In this document: piece by piece, positions 55,001 to 64,000 of the stretch | Layout: each line of letters opens with the position of its first letter | How positions within the stretch are numbered: the first letter of the stretch is position 1 | Assembly (NCBI GenBank): GCA_030411725.1 | Contig: MU839828.1 | Coordinates: 310,001 to 374,000, forward strand | From: Echria macrotheca | Lineage: Eukaryota > Ascomycota > Sordariomycetes > Sordariales > Schizotheciaceae | Direction of reading: 5' to 3' | DNA length: 64,000 nt | Program-made: the position numbers and the translations under genes | The notes under the pieces: generated by a model | Seen by the model: only the letters and a program-made list of their open reading frames with translations | Databases searched by the model: none | What the model was told of the DNA's origin: nothing

Positions 55001-57224
55001 ATCTCCACGAATATGATGCTTTTACTTTCGCCAGGACAGCTGCAGCAGAATGCAAGTTCATCGCAAGTCCCGACGGGCGTGGAAGAGGAGGGGGACGGGG
55101 GAAGTGAAGACAAGGATGCACACCGACAAAAGGATCAACTTACCTGTAATCTCCTCACTCTCCGGACGAGTGAGACCAGTAGTAGGGACGAGAAGCTTGA
55201 TCGACCTGTTCGGCCAAGAAGAACGGACGGAGAATTTTTGCGACATGCGTATTCGGCTCTCGTTCTGGACGCGCTGGCGAAGCCTCTCATCAACATCCGC
55301 TTTCAAGACCGATGGCGCGCCTAGCGGTTGGTGGTCAGGGAAGTCGCTGGGCCGAGGTTCCATGAGATATTCTTCCGACTCCATCCCAGACTCATGTAGG
55401 TGTCGTAACCTTCGGACAAGCTCAGAAGAAGTCGATCGGCGCGAGTCGTCGAATTCCAACACCAGCATTGCAGTTTCGATCACGTTCAGCAGATCATGAA
55501 TGAACTGGGTACATCCACGGTTAGAATGAAGACTGGCAATATGCTGGTAGCGGAATCAATAGTCAGCAGCGTTCAAAAGTAGAGTCTGGTTCGAACCAGG
55601 CCCCGGGTTTTAGAATTTACCTGGGTCACCTGCGGCTTCACTTGGAAATCAAACCGGCGGTGTCCAGACCTCTCTCGGCTCGGACTCGCGACGAAGAAAG
55701 CATCGCTTTCAGCACCGATATAATCATCGATGGACCGTCTAGAAGCCGCGAATTTCTGAACTCCGCGATATCCGTCTAGCAGCCAGCAGACCGTCTCGAG
55801 GAAGACGCACCCCAGCGCCCAGATGTCGGCAGACCGCGGGATCGTCCGGCCAGCGATGTCAAACTCGGGCGATCGGTACGTGGTGGTGAACCCCAGCGTC
55901 GTGCTTCGTTTTCGAGACATCGTTCTTGTTAATTTGAACTTGGCAAAGCCAAGGTCTGCTAAGACCAGTGAACCATTGGCAGAGCCACCAGACGACTTAT
56001 CCGCAAACCAGAGTATATTCTCGGGCTTGATGTCACCGTGGCGACCAAATAACCTTCCCCCCATTTCGTTTCGCGAGCAATGCATTGCATCCACACCGCT
56101 GGCCAGACCAAGGAGCTGTGCCACAATCCAGCGCCGGAAGGGGACCTTGCGGTACAGTCCCTCGTTTGGGTCTACCGTCTTCCAGAATTCTCGGAGATTG
56201 CTGTCAGCCCAAGGTAGAACGAGATAGTAGGTATTTTCTCGGTGAAACGTGCAAAGGAGGCGCAGGAGGTGAGGGTGGCCAAGACTGTTCGTCTTGCGTA
56301 AAGCATAAGCTTCATCGACGTACTCTCGTCTGCCATCCTCCCCCTGCGAGACCTTGATGGCAAAGTGGTTGGTGTTTGGCATGAGATATCTCTGTCGATG
56401 GAATATCAGTCAACGGGTCGTCCAAGGCGTAAAATACCTGGGATTACCTGTACCTAGAATAATGGGAAGCATTTACTTACCTCGCGGATACCATCGAATC
56501 CATGACACGAAGAGTCAATCTCCACGCGCTGTATGTTGGCATGACCTAACTTCATCTCAATACTCAACCATGGGAGGATAATCTCGGGCTTGAACTGATA
56601 GCTTTCGTCGCGCGCAAAGTACGGGACGAGGAATTGCCACTGCGTCTCGCAAAAGCGATCGGCCGCGAGCATACTTCCGTCGAAAAGAAGATCCGGCTGG
56701 TATCCCGAACGCGGGAATTCCAGGCCGCGCATCACCTCGTCCCGGGACAGCGGGAGATTGTCGTCGCCAAACTTTGCGTCGATGAATCGGAAGATCCGCT
56801 CGCCCATGGATGTCATGAGCAAAATGGCGAAGACTTTCCGATATTCATTCTCGGGCTCGGCATATCGGACAGGGCAAAGAGCGTCGACGTACCGCCCAAG
56901 GTCAGATGTACGAGGAAGGCTTCCCCGCCCAAGCCGCCCTTCAGCTTCGCTCAATAGCTGCTTAAGGGTTTCAGCAACTCGCTCTCGTGTCATGATCTCG
57001 GGCAGAACATCCAACGGCCAGAAGCGCTGTCGCTTGTCGACACTCATTTTGTTGCAGCGTAACAGCTCCCTGGCCAAAGGACTATCGCGTCTTTGGTGTT
57101 GGCTTCGAGCAGGCGCTATGCTCTGTCGAGTGTGGCTATATGGGGGGGTGACCAGCATCATCAGTGACTTAATTTTCGCCCTTAAGCCCCCACCCTGCGC
57201 TTCCAGCACGGGTTCAGACGCCAT
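52047..57224 (-). CDS. Fungal protein kinase-containing multidomain protein, last exon split by a hAT-type MITE
   Basis: Exons: 57224..56481, 56391..55621, 55504..55144, 54975..54544, 54468..53082, then the coding sequence resumes at 52530..52047. Without the MITE the frame is continuous and gives 1392 residues. Unspliced, the first three bases of the element (53080-53078) are TAG and cut the product to 1232. Domains: an N-terminal region with WQFLVPYF and PEIILPW, found before fungal kinase domains; kinase with AIK (Lys261), HGDIKPEN (366-373), DLG (394-396) and SPE (422-424); then KPQVTQFIHDLLNVIETAML at a kinase-end helix. A large C-terminal region of unknown function follows. The glycine-rich loop is degenerate. 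Joints were inferred from splice phases; predictors may split this into two genes. Confidence 0.72.
52538..53080. mobile_element. 543-bp hAT-like MITE with 8-bp target site duplication
   Basis: Perfect terminal inverted repeats TAGGCCTAGGAATTACCCA at both ends. CCTCAGCT is duplicated directly outside (52530-52537 and 53081-53088), an 8-bp TSD as for hAT elements. The interior is rich in GGGTAACCCATGGG-like palindromic blocks at both sides and a TC-rich centre (52832-52915). No open frame, so non-autonomous. Inserted in the coding sequence of the kinase gene. Confidence 0.88.
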
Positions 57225-58094
57225 CTTATGACGCGTTGAAGGCCAAAAGAGACAGAAGACGTGTATATATTTCCCCAAACCCTCTTAACTAAATAAACAG
57301 CAAAAGAGGGAAGAGAGATGGAGGATTGCAGATGTCCGCAGTGGTGGCGGGAAGTTGTGTGGGCAGGGAGCAAGGTCGGACTCCATCTTCCCAGCACAGG
57401 GCGCGCCTCCCTAACATATAAGAAATTCCACGGCGGGTTGGGAAGCCACGATTCAGCTGGTTAGCCGAACTTCAAGCCAACGTTTCACAGCATGCGGGGT
57501 TTCGGCATGCAACGGACCTGACGCTTCGATGCCAGCCTCGCCAAATAGGTACCCAACCGTGGGCCTGTAGGGGCATCTTTGGAGCGGACAGAGTCTATGG
57601 CATGAATGATCATAATGACTCGAATGCGCCCACTTACCTCACATCGTATGAAGCAACTATTCGAAAACATTCTGGACCTCCTCCTCAGTCTCTGGGATGC
57701 ACCAGCACATCAGTGGTCACAGTCGAGGGTGGCGTCCCGAAGCGACAGGAGCCAAAGCATTTTGACATGAGACGCTGCATGATCATGTACCAATGGCCGA
57801 CCGATGGCTTCAGATCAGATGCAAGTGATGGCGGCCCAATGTGCTCACCCGCATACCGTTGACCGTATGAGATCTGATTGGTGGCCTAGTACCTCTTGGC
57901 AACTGCAGCCCTGTCCAGGCAGGACTCCCGGCTTTCTGCTGTTGGTATTGTTCACCGCTGTTCGGAGCTCGGAGGCAGCCTGCTGCATGTTTACCAAAGT
58001 GTATCAAAATTCGTTGGTGGACCTCCACGTTATGGCTTACCGGTTTCGTAATATTCCCCATTCTTGCTTCAATAACGGCTGGCTGTGATTGACC
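57225..58094. other. Intergenic region
   Basis: Upstream of the kinase gene; TATATATTT occurs at 57261-57269 on the plus strand. The frame 57602..57862 has no motif. No RNA gene seen. Confidence 0.45.
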
Positions 58095-58475
58095 ATGTCT
58101 GCCACCATTCCAAGGCTCCTTCCACAACTCGTCTGCCATGACTGGGCTAAAGGCACACTTGCGGTGGTATCACATGTGACGTTCGAACCCCAAGACGCAC
58201 TCGACCTTTTCCAAGCCGATCTGGATGCGGACAGCCTCGCTCGATTGTCGGAGACGCTGCGCGAAAATGCAATCGGGACTCTGAAGCGCTTGCTCGACTA
58301 CGGCGGACAACTGGACCCGACTCTCGTCAGCAAGCTGGTGGATAACGAGAACAAGTTCTTGCAAGTTAAATATACTGGCCATACCCTCGAATTTATCGCT
58401 TGTCTCAGCGCTATACTGCCAGATACTGTCATCCAGGTTCATAAAGCATTCAGGCAGAGAGGATGGTTTACCTAA
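58095..58475 (+). CDS. Small helical protein of unknown function
   Basis: Single-exon frame from the ATG at 58095, 126 residues, ending RQRGWFT. The composition is coding-like: amphipathic helices (DLFQADLDADSLARLSETLR, then GTLKRLLDYGG) and a C-terminal helix pair. No signal peptide, TM helix or recognised domain. It converges on the MDR gene, whose stop codon lies 32 bases away. It could be a genuine small gene or a surviving piece of a larger one; no upstream exon was found. Confidence 0.4.
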   Translation: MSATIPRLLPQLVCHDWAKGTLAVVSHVTFEPQDALDLFQADLDADSLARLSETLRENAIGTLKRLLDYGGQLDPTLVSKLVDNENKFLQVKYTGHTLEFIACLSAILPDTVIQVHKAFRQRGWFT

Positions 58476-58506
58476 ATTTCAGGATGAACAGACCGCTAGT
58501 GTTGCA

Positions 58507-59544
58507 TCAAGAATCCCCCTTCGCAATGTGAACTACGAGCTTGCCATAGCACCGCCCGCTCTTGAGCTTCTCAAACGCCTTGGGTAAATCCTCCATCTCG
58601 AAGCGCTCCTCAATAACCGGCTTCACCTTCCCCTCCACAATCCACCGTGCAATCTGCGCCAGCGCCTCCGCATCCTTCGCAATCTTGAAGAACTGATACC
58701 TCCTCTTCCCACCCCCAAACATCGACGGCACCAACATCCTCGACAACATCATCCCAGCCGCGCCCATCGACACCCCCGCCCCAACCTGACAAAACAGCCC
58801 ATCCTGCTTCAGAAACCCATCAGCCGCCTTATACAACCCCTCAGGCGCCCCAACATTATCCAGACAAAGCTGATAAACCTGCCCCTTCCCCCTCATAACC
58901 CCCACCACATCGCACGCCGTATAATCCACCACCTCATCCGCCCCCAACCGCCTACACAGCTCCGCCTTCCCCGCAGAACAAGAAACCGTCACAAAACACC
59001 CCAAAGCCTTCGCAATCTGAATCGCAAACGTCCCAACCCCGCCCCCACCCCCATTCACAAACACCCTGTCTCCAGCCTTCGCATTCGGCACGATAGCCTG
59101 GTAGGCAGTCAACCCCGCAATCGAAACCGTAGCCCCCTCATCGACCGCAATCCCCTGACCCTCAGAAGAAGGAAGAAGCGCCACATTCCCAACAGGAACA
59201 ACAACAAACTCAGCACAGCTACCGCATGTCGTACGGTCCGTCTGGCCAAAGACTACATCCCCCTCCTTGAATTTGGTCCCAGCAGAAGAGGTGCGCACGA
59301 CAACCCCACAGAAATCAACGCACGGAATCCCAGGAGACGGAAATACCGCGCGGCTGACGAGTCCGAGCTCGGGGATTTTGTAGTCGGCCGGGTTGAGGCT
59401 GACCGAGAGGACGCGGACGAGGAGTTCTGCGCGGGAGGGGTTGAGTTTGGGCAGGGGCACGGCGTCGTTTAGCTTTAGGTTCTTTTCGAGGCCGCCTGTT
59501 GTGGTGGTGAATTGCCATGCGCGCATTGTTTCCGGGATTGTCAT
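58507..59544 (-). CDS. Zinc-type alcohol dehydrogenase / quinone oxidoreductase (MDR superfamily)
   Basis: Single exon, 345 residues from the ATG at 59544; the open frame begins upstream with GTG. N-terminal GroES-like domain: MRAWQFTTTTGGLEKNLKL, then LSVSLNPADYKIPELG and PGIPCVDFCGVVV. The Rossmann domain has VNGGGGGVGTFAIQIAKALG for NAD(P)H. It lacks the structural-zinc Cys cluster, so it is the quinone-oxidoreductase-like, probably zinc-independent branch. The end reads KLKSGRCYGKLVVHIAKGDS. The reaction is NAD(P)H-dependent reduction of a quinone or enone (family knowledge). The last ~155 bases are duplicated at 49.1 kb. Confidence 0.9.
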   Translation of the reverse strand: MTIPETMRAWQFTTTTGGLEKNLKLNDAVPLPKLNPSRAELLVRVLSVSLNPADYKIPELGLVSRAVFPSPGIPCVDFCGVVVRTSSAGTKFKEGDVVFGQTDRTTCGSCAEFVVVPVGNVALLPSSEGQGIAVDEGATVSIAGLTAYQAIVPNAKAGDRVFVNGGGGGVGTFAIQIAKALGCFVTVSCSAGKAELCRRLGADEVVDYTACDVVGVMRGKGQVYQLCLDNVGAPEGLYKAADGFLKQDGLFCQVGAGVSMGAAGMMLSRMLVPSMFGGGKRRYQFFKIAKDAEALAQIARWIVEGKVKPVIEERFEMEDLPKAFEKLKSGRCYGKLVVHIAKGDS

Positions 59545-60001
59545 GTTGGCGGCGGTTTGTTGTTGAGTGGTGGTGATGTGAGTTATGGATTGGAGAGAAA
59601 TGATGAAAGAGAGGTTGGAACTTGGGGGGAAGAAGGGATGGGATGAGGTCACCGGCGGCGGGCCGGGCCGTCGCGCCTCGCGGAAGGTTCCGTCTTGGGG
59701 TTGACTAATCGGGATGTTGGATTAAACTTCGGTCCAAGCAACTCTACTTCAACCCTGGAAAGGCATTGTACGGGATGAATAGATCGGTTGACTACCTATC
59801 GGGAATTCTGACGCCATAGTGAATCTCTGTATGTTGGAGTTATTTGCAATATTAAATTACCTAATCTGCACCAAGTGCTTGATCGGTAATGACACTGACC
59901 ATAGGTTCCCGGAGAGTAATTCCACAAGGGACTTCACAATATTCTCGATCAACCAGCCGCAAGCCGCAGTAGCTTGCATGCGGGCTGTCCGCCACTGACT
60001 G
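59545..60001. other. Intergenic region
   Basis: Between the MDR gene and the DUF6536 gene. No gene or repeat seen. Confidence 0.5.
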
Positions 60002-62418
60002 TCATCGTCCAAAGCACCGCCTCAACGACCCAACCCACCCCCTCCGACGCTTATAGTCAGACGCCTCCTCCTCTAAACCCCTTACAATCTCTCCATCGAC
60101 TGGCGGCCTCACAGGCCCTGATGTAAATGTACAAACCTTCACCGAGTCATTCCAATTCACCCTCGGCACACCCCAGGCAACCCGCCTGAGATGCCGATCG
60201 TCATCGTCCTTGAGAACCTGGCAGTTGGCGGCGATAGCCAAACTGTTGGTCCCAACCAACGGCATCCGCGGATCAGCCGGGTACCGTCGGAAGGAAATGG
60301 CAACATATGCCGCGAACAGCAGGAAAGACACGACAAGCGAGATCTGGCCCGGGATGGGACTGAAGCCGGCGAGCGTCCGTCCTTCCTTCTGCGTCCCGTC
60401 CCAGTTGTAGATGAGCAGCCGGATGACGAAGGACGACTGCGAGAGCAGAAAGTGGTCAAAGTAGAAGGCGACCATGATTGGTAAGATGTACCGAAACGGC
60501 ATCGAAAGCCAATACGTGGACCGCTGATCCGTGTCGCGCTCGGGACGTGAAACACGGAGACCCCTGGGTTTGCGCGTGTCCGCGAACTTGGACCACTCGA
60601 GCGCGACTAGTTGGCTTGCGAGGATAATGTTGAAGGTGGTGAAGAGGATCGACACGAGGACTTGCCACATGTTCGCAATGGCGAGGTTTGCGACCAGACC
60701 GACAACACCCTGGTTACAGTCAGCTATGAAAAGCAGGCTTGCGGGAAGAGCACGAACCGTTTCGGGCTGCCCCCAAGAGATCAAGGACTCGTATCTAGGT
60801 TGGCCAAATCCCAAGCGCCATAGCCCATAGATGGTCGCATCTCGCCGGTAGGTCTTCTGGATAATTACTTCGATTGCGATACAGACCGCCGCCGAGGCCA
60901 TGACCCCAAGAAAAAGGAAGGCGGCGGTGGCCCAAGTTCTCCGCTCGACGGCATTCCACCAAGACACCGCCGTTGTTCTCCACTGCATCTCTCCGCCCCG
61001 GCCATGGAAGACACCCTTGGACGAGTTCTTTGTGATCGCCGACTTGGTTGCGACGCCAAGATCCTGGGTACAATCATCCGGGTTTTTCAAGAACTAGGAG
61101 ATGGCATCACCCAAGGTCCTGATCAGCTCGTCGTTGCTGCGATATATTATCACCCAGAGAATGCAGCCGCATTTGATAAAGTTGAAAAGCGTTACCACTG
61201 TTTACACCCATTGTCAGCAGCGGAAGACTGTTGCAGGCTGCCTGTACGCACCAAAGAGGAGAACAGGCGAACACTGTAAGCGACACTGGTGTTGTACTTC
61301 ATTGGCGGGCGTGATGGATTCATCGTAGATACAATAATCCACGGGCACCTCGGGCTCATCGAGGGCAAATTCAGAGGCCAGCTGTTCGCTGAACTGGCCA
61401 CTTCCGAGGAGTCCGCAATATGTCTCCTTGGCCTCTGCCGGTGAGCGGTTCAGCCGCTGACACAGCGTGCCCGGGCTGAAGGAATCAGATGGATAAGCAA
61501 CTCTCAGCGACCGGATGCGCTGACCCTGGAGGGTGAAGTCGGAATTGGGAATACTACCGTAAGGCCAGCAAAGCCCATCCTCCCTGCCCGGCTTTGGCGT
61601 TTTGTTGACCAAGAAGGCGTTTGGCCGATATACAAATGGGTTGTTGAACCGTTCGAGACACTGAAGCATGGAGGCGTTCGTGTAAGAAGACTTTCTGTCG
61701 AGGTAGTCTTGCAAGAACTTGGAGGCCACGTCGAGGGCTTCAGTCCGGATACTGAAATCGTAGCTCGGCTCCCTACCGCATCGACTCGCATCTAGACGCG
61801 GTCCGTCGATACTTCGAGGGGACGGTGCAACTTCGAAGAAGTCCTGGGTAACGGCAAAATAACGCCACTCGTTGGCGTTCAGCGTACCGAACACGACCGA
61901 GTTATACCTAAGATGGTTAAGGACGGCGATCGACACAAGCTTTCGATCTGGACAGAGTATGGCAGGGCTTACAGTAAATGAATGGGCACCGACGTGCTCG
62001 CAAGCAGAAACCACACCAGGCGATTCGCAGCAGGGACAGACCACAGATTGTGCCAGCTCAAGACGCCAACGTCGAACCATTTCCCCTGCTTGTGGGCCGC
62101 ATCGATTTCCTTCCGGGTCGGGGCTGTGGTGAGCTGCATTGCCAAGTTGGATGCCCAAAGCATGAGCGTGCTCAGAAAGTTGATAATGGCATGCGCCGCC
62201 AAGCTGACGTATCGGCCATTCTCGCAGTCTCCTTTGTAGAGGTCCCGGACGAAGGCCTCCTGTCCATCTGTCGTCAGCTTCGTGTGAGCCACGACCGCAA
62301 GGCTAAGATTGAGGAGAAACACGAAGAAACAGACGAGGAAAGCAGTCCAAAGCAATACATGCTGTTTAGAGAAGAACCTCCTAATATCGGACCACGACCC
62401 CTTCTTGCTCTTCGACAT
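60002..62418 (-). CDS. DUF6536 fungal membrane protein, interrupted by one in-frame TAG
   Basis: Exons 62418..61973, 61907..61252 and 61197..60002; all introns (61908..61972, 61198..61251) have canonical sites and keep phase. The open length is 766 codons, but codon 402 is TAG (61096..61094), inside the family segment LGDAIS-x-FLKNPD. DUF6536 signatures elsewhere: NGRYVSLAAHAIINFLSTLML, then LTTAPTRKEIDAAHKQGKW and STSVPIHLLYNSVVFGTLNA. About seven TM helices. The function of DUF6536 proteins is unknown. A single base change from TCG or TAC/TAT could explain the stop. The last part would be lost in the truncated protein. This could also be a sequencing error, or read as two gene models. Confidence 0.78.
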
Positions 62419-63126
62419 GTTGGAATTCTCCGAGACAATCTCGGGATCGTGTGTTACGGACACATCGGGAAGAGGGCGGTGCACATGCTTATAGCTGCCA
62501 TGGGCATGAGGCCTTGGCGCAAATGATGATTTCTTTGCTGTTCAAATCGCACATTCGTGCGCGCCCTATGCGGGATCCTTGTGAGCTGGACGTGTAGGAC
62601 ACCTGCGAGCCACCAAGAACGGAGAAATCCGCCCCCAACCCAGCGCAAAGACGCAGGGTCCAGCGCCACAGCGAACCCTGGGCTAACTAGTCGGTTCGCT
62701 GTGAATGGGCCGAATCTCAGAGCCTTGCGAACCTGTGCGTCAGGATTCCAAGCTAAAGACAGCTTGGCTCTTGGCGGTAGAACGCGGAAGCCCTCATTGG
62801 CTGTTGGTGAGATGCCGGGGAAAATGGCTCAAGAGGGCAACGAGCTCGCCTTCAGGCAGAAGGATGTCTCCCACCATCTCATACGCCCTGCAGCGGTAAT
62901 GCAGTTGTTGAATCATCGTCCTGCGTTGCGGCTCTGCTAGACAGGAGGCGAGAAATCGCAGCAGGCGGCATTCAGTGCCGGCGTGACACCTTCGCGGTTG
63001 GGCCGCCTCCGGGGGGTCGGGCAACTCTGCAGCCATTCCCTTGGCCATGGTAGCCGACAAGGAGTGTCCGCAGATAACGGCAGGCTTCTGTGTGTCGCGT
63101 GCGCTCTCCAGCCAACCTGCCTCTGA
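62419..63126. other. Intergenic region
   Basis: Between the DUF6536 start and the 3' end of the GT69 gene. A minus frame at 62794..63060 has coding-like composition but no domain or splice partner. Confidence 0.4.
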
Positions 63127-64000
63127 TTAGACGTGAGCCCAGCCATTGGCCACCAAAACCTGCATCTCGTTGATGAGGCAGAAAGTCCCGTCTTCCTTAC
63201 GACCCATCCCCTCGCTCTCCCAGCTCGTTTTCAGCCTCTGCACCATCCATTCCTTGAACATGACTATCGTAAACCATCGCTTAAACCTGTTCCTCCACAG
63301 GCCAGACCATATTTCCCAATACGTGAGCCAGGGTCCCGTGGGATGTACCTGGTCATAAGCAGGTCCATGGTAGCCGACACGGACATTGGGGTTCAGAAAC
63401 ACGCCCTTCTCCCTCGATTCTGGGTTATCCGCGTGAATGAGGCAGCACTCCGAGGCCTCGAGATGGGACAAGGCCAGCGAGTCGTCGATTCCTCTGAACC
63501 TTAGCGGATTGGGGCCGGTGAAGGCCTTGGCCGGCATGAATACTGCGAGTCTGGTCAGCGGCGTGTCGTGTCAGCAGGGAAACACAGACGTACCCATTCC
63601 ATTCCAGCAACTGGCAACGGGTACCGGCCTGCTCCGTTTTATGGCGGCCCTTGACCGAGATGAACGGAAATACGGCCAGGTCTGCGCGGCATTCTCGTGG
63701 CCATCGATGTCACGCAATGCAAACGTATCATAGTAGTTGGGCGGCTTGCTAAAGTCCAGAGAGCATGCGGCAGCGTAGTGGCCGTCGTTAGTGTTCAGCA
63801 GCGCAAGAACGTCCGTCACCTTCAGAAGATCAGCACCAAGTTCAAGCGCGCAGCAACTAGACGAAGCAGAGACGTACCGAAAAGACAACATCATTCAGGA
63901 ACAGCACGTAGTCAAACTGAGTACCATTTTCGGCCAGCTCCACCAGCGGCTCCAGCGACTTGTTGCGCAGTCTAGAGAGGTATGGGATCCTCCTCAGCTC
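63127..64000 (-). CDS. GT69-family mannosyltransferase (CAP59/CMT1-like), 5' partial
   Basis: Exons: beyond 64000..63878, 63819..63594 and 63542..63127 (introns 63820..63877 and 63543..63593), 254 codons in the window. The Golgi-targeting N terminus lies outside. Conserved blocks: FDYVLFLNDVVFS, containing the metal-binding-type ND motif, then VTDVLALLNTNDGHYAAACSLDF and DTFALRDIDGHENAA. SCWNGMVFMPAKAF follows (seen only after splicing), then LRFRGIDDSLALSHLEASECCLIHADN and NPNVRVGYH. These match the alpha-1,3-mannosyltransferase family GT69, which uses GDP-mannose and builds capsule or wall glycans. A strong match to the family; acceptor unknown. Confidence 0.9.

Overview
The window is nuclear DNA of a filamentous ascomycete (Pezizomycotina, most likely a sordariomycete; the class is inferred). 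The signs are many short introns (46-90 nt, GTRNGT donors, CTRAY branch sites, YAG acceptors), loosely spaced genes on both strands, and typically fungal families: HET, DUF7730, DUF6536, PTH11/rhodopsin-like 7TM, LysM/ChtBD1, GT69, a fungal CorA-like protein and a Whi5-type G1/S regulator. Gene models below were assembled by hand from open frames plus splice sites that keep the frame. No alignment or expression data were available.

Left part (0-43 kb) is ordinary gene-bearing chromosome. It holds a methionine-type amino acid permease (partial), a 989-residue coiled-coil protein with an octapeptide-repeat N terminus, a Whi5-like cell-cycle repressor, a CorA-like membrane protein, a glycine-zipper protein, a small secreted protein, a LysM/chitin-binding secreted protein, two DUF7730-type proteins, an alpha/beta hydrolase, a secreted GH43 glycosidase, a HET-domain protein, a 7TM rhodopsin-like protein, a membrane-anchored Kelch protein, a multipass membrane protein with an 11-nt microexon, an NAD(P)-binding epimerase-like protein, a GPI-type cupredoxin and a small SH3 protein.

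The 44-59 kb stretch is different and looks rearranged. It contains a dynamin-like GTPase cut off after its GTPase domain, and a tandem family of three homologous units that I do not recognise. Each unit encodes a CxxC...CPxCF head followed by acidic repeats built on F-x-T-E-A-I-V-V-x-G. The middle copy is open; the outer two carry frameshifts. A Ty1/copia remnant, a duplicated fragment of the oxidoreductase gene at 58.5 kb, a TA-flanked 583-bp MITE, an APH-type kinase-like gene, and a five-exon protein-kinase gene follow. A 543-bp hAT-like MITE with a perfect 8-bp target duplication sits in the last coding exon of that kinase gene.

The right end (58-64 kb) has a small unknown ORF, a zinc-type MDR oxidoreductase, a DUF6536 membrane protein broken by one in-frame TAG, and a partial GT69 mannosyltransferase.

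Several products would act at the cell surface or outside the cell (LysM/ChtBD1, GH43, cupredoxin, Kelch, small secreted protein, 7TM receptor-like). HET and dynamin-like proteins are families linked in fungi to self/non-self and antiviral-type responses. No biosynthetic cluster or operon-like linkage is evident. The most unusual items are the three-unit repeat family and the MITE that could act as an intron.
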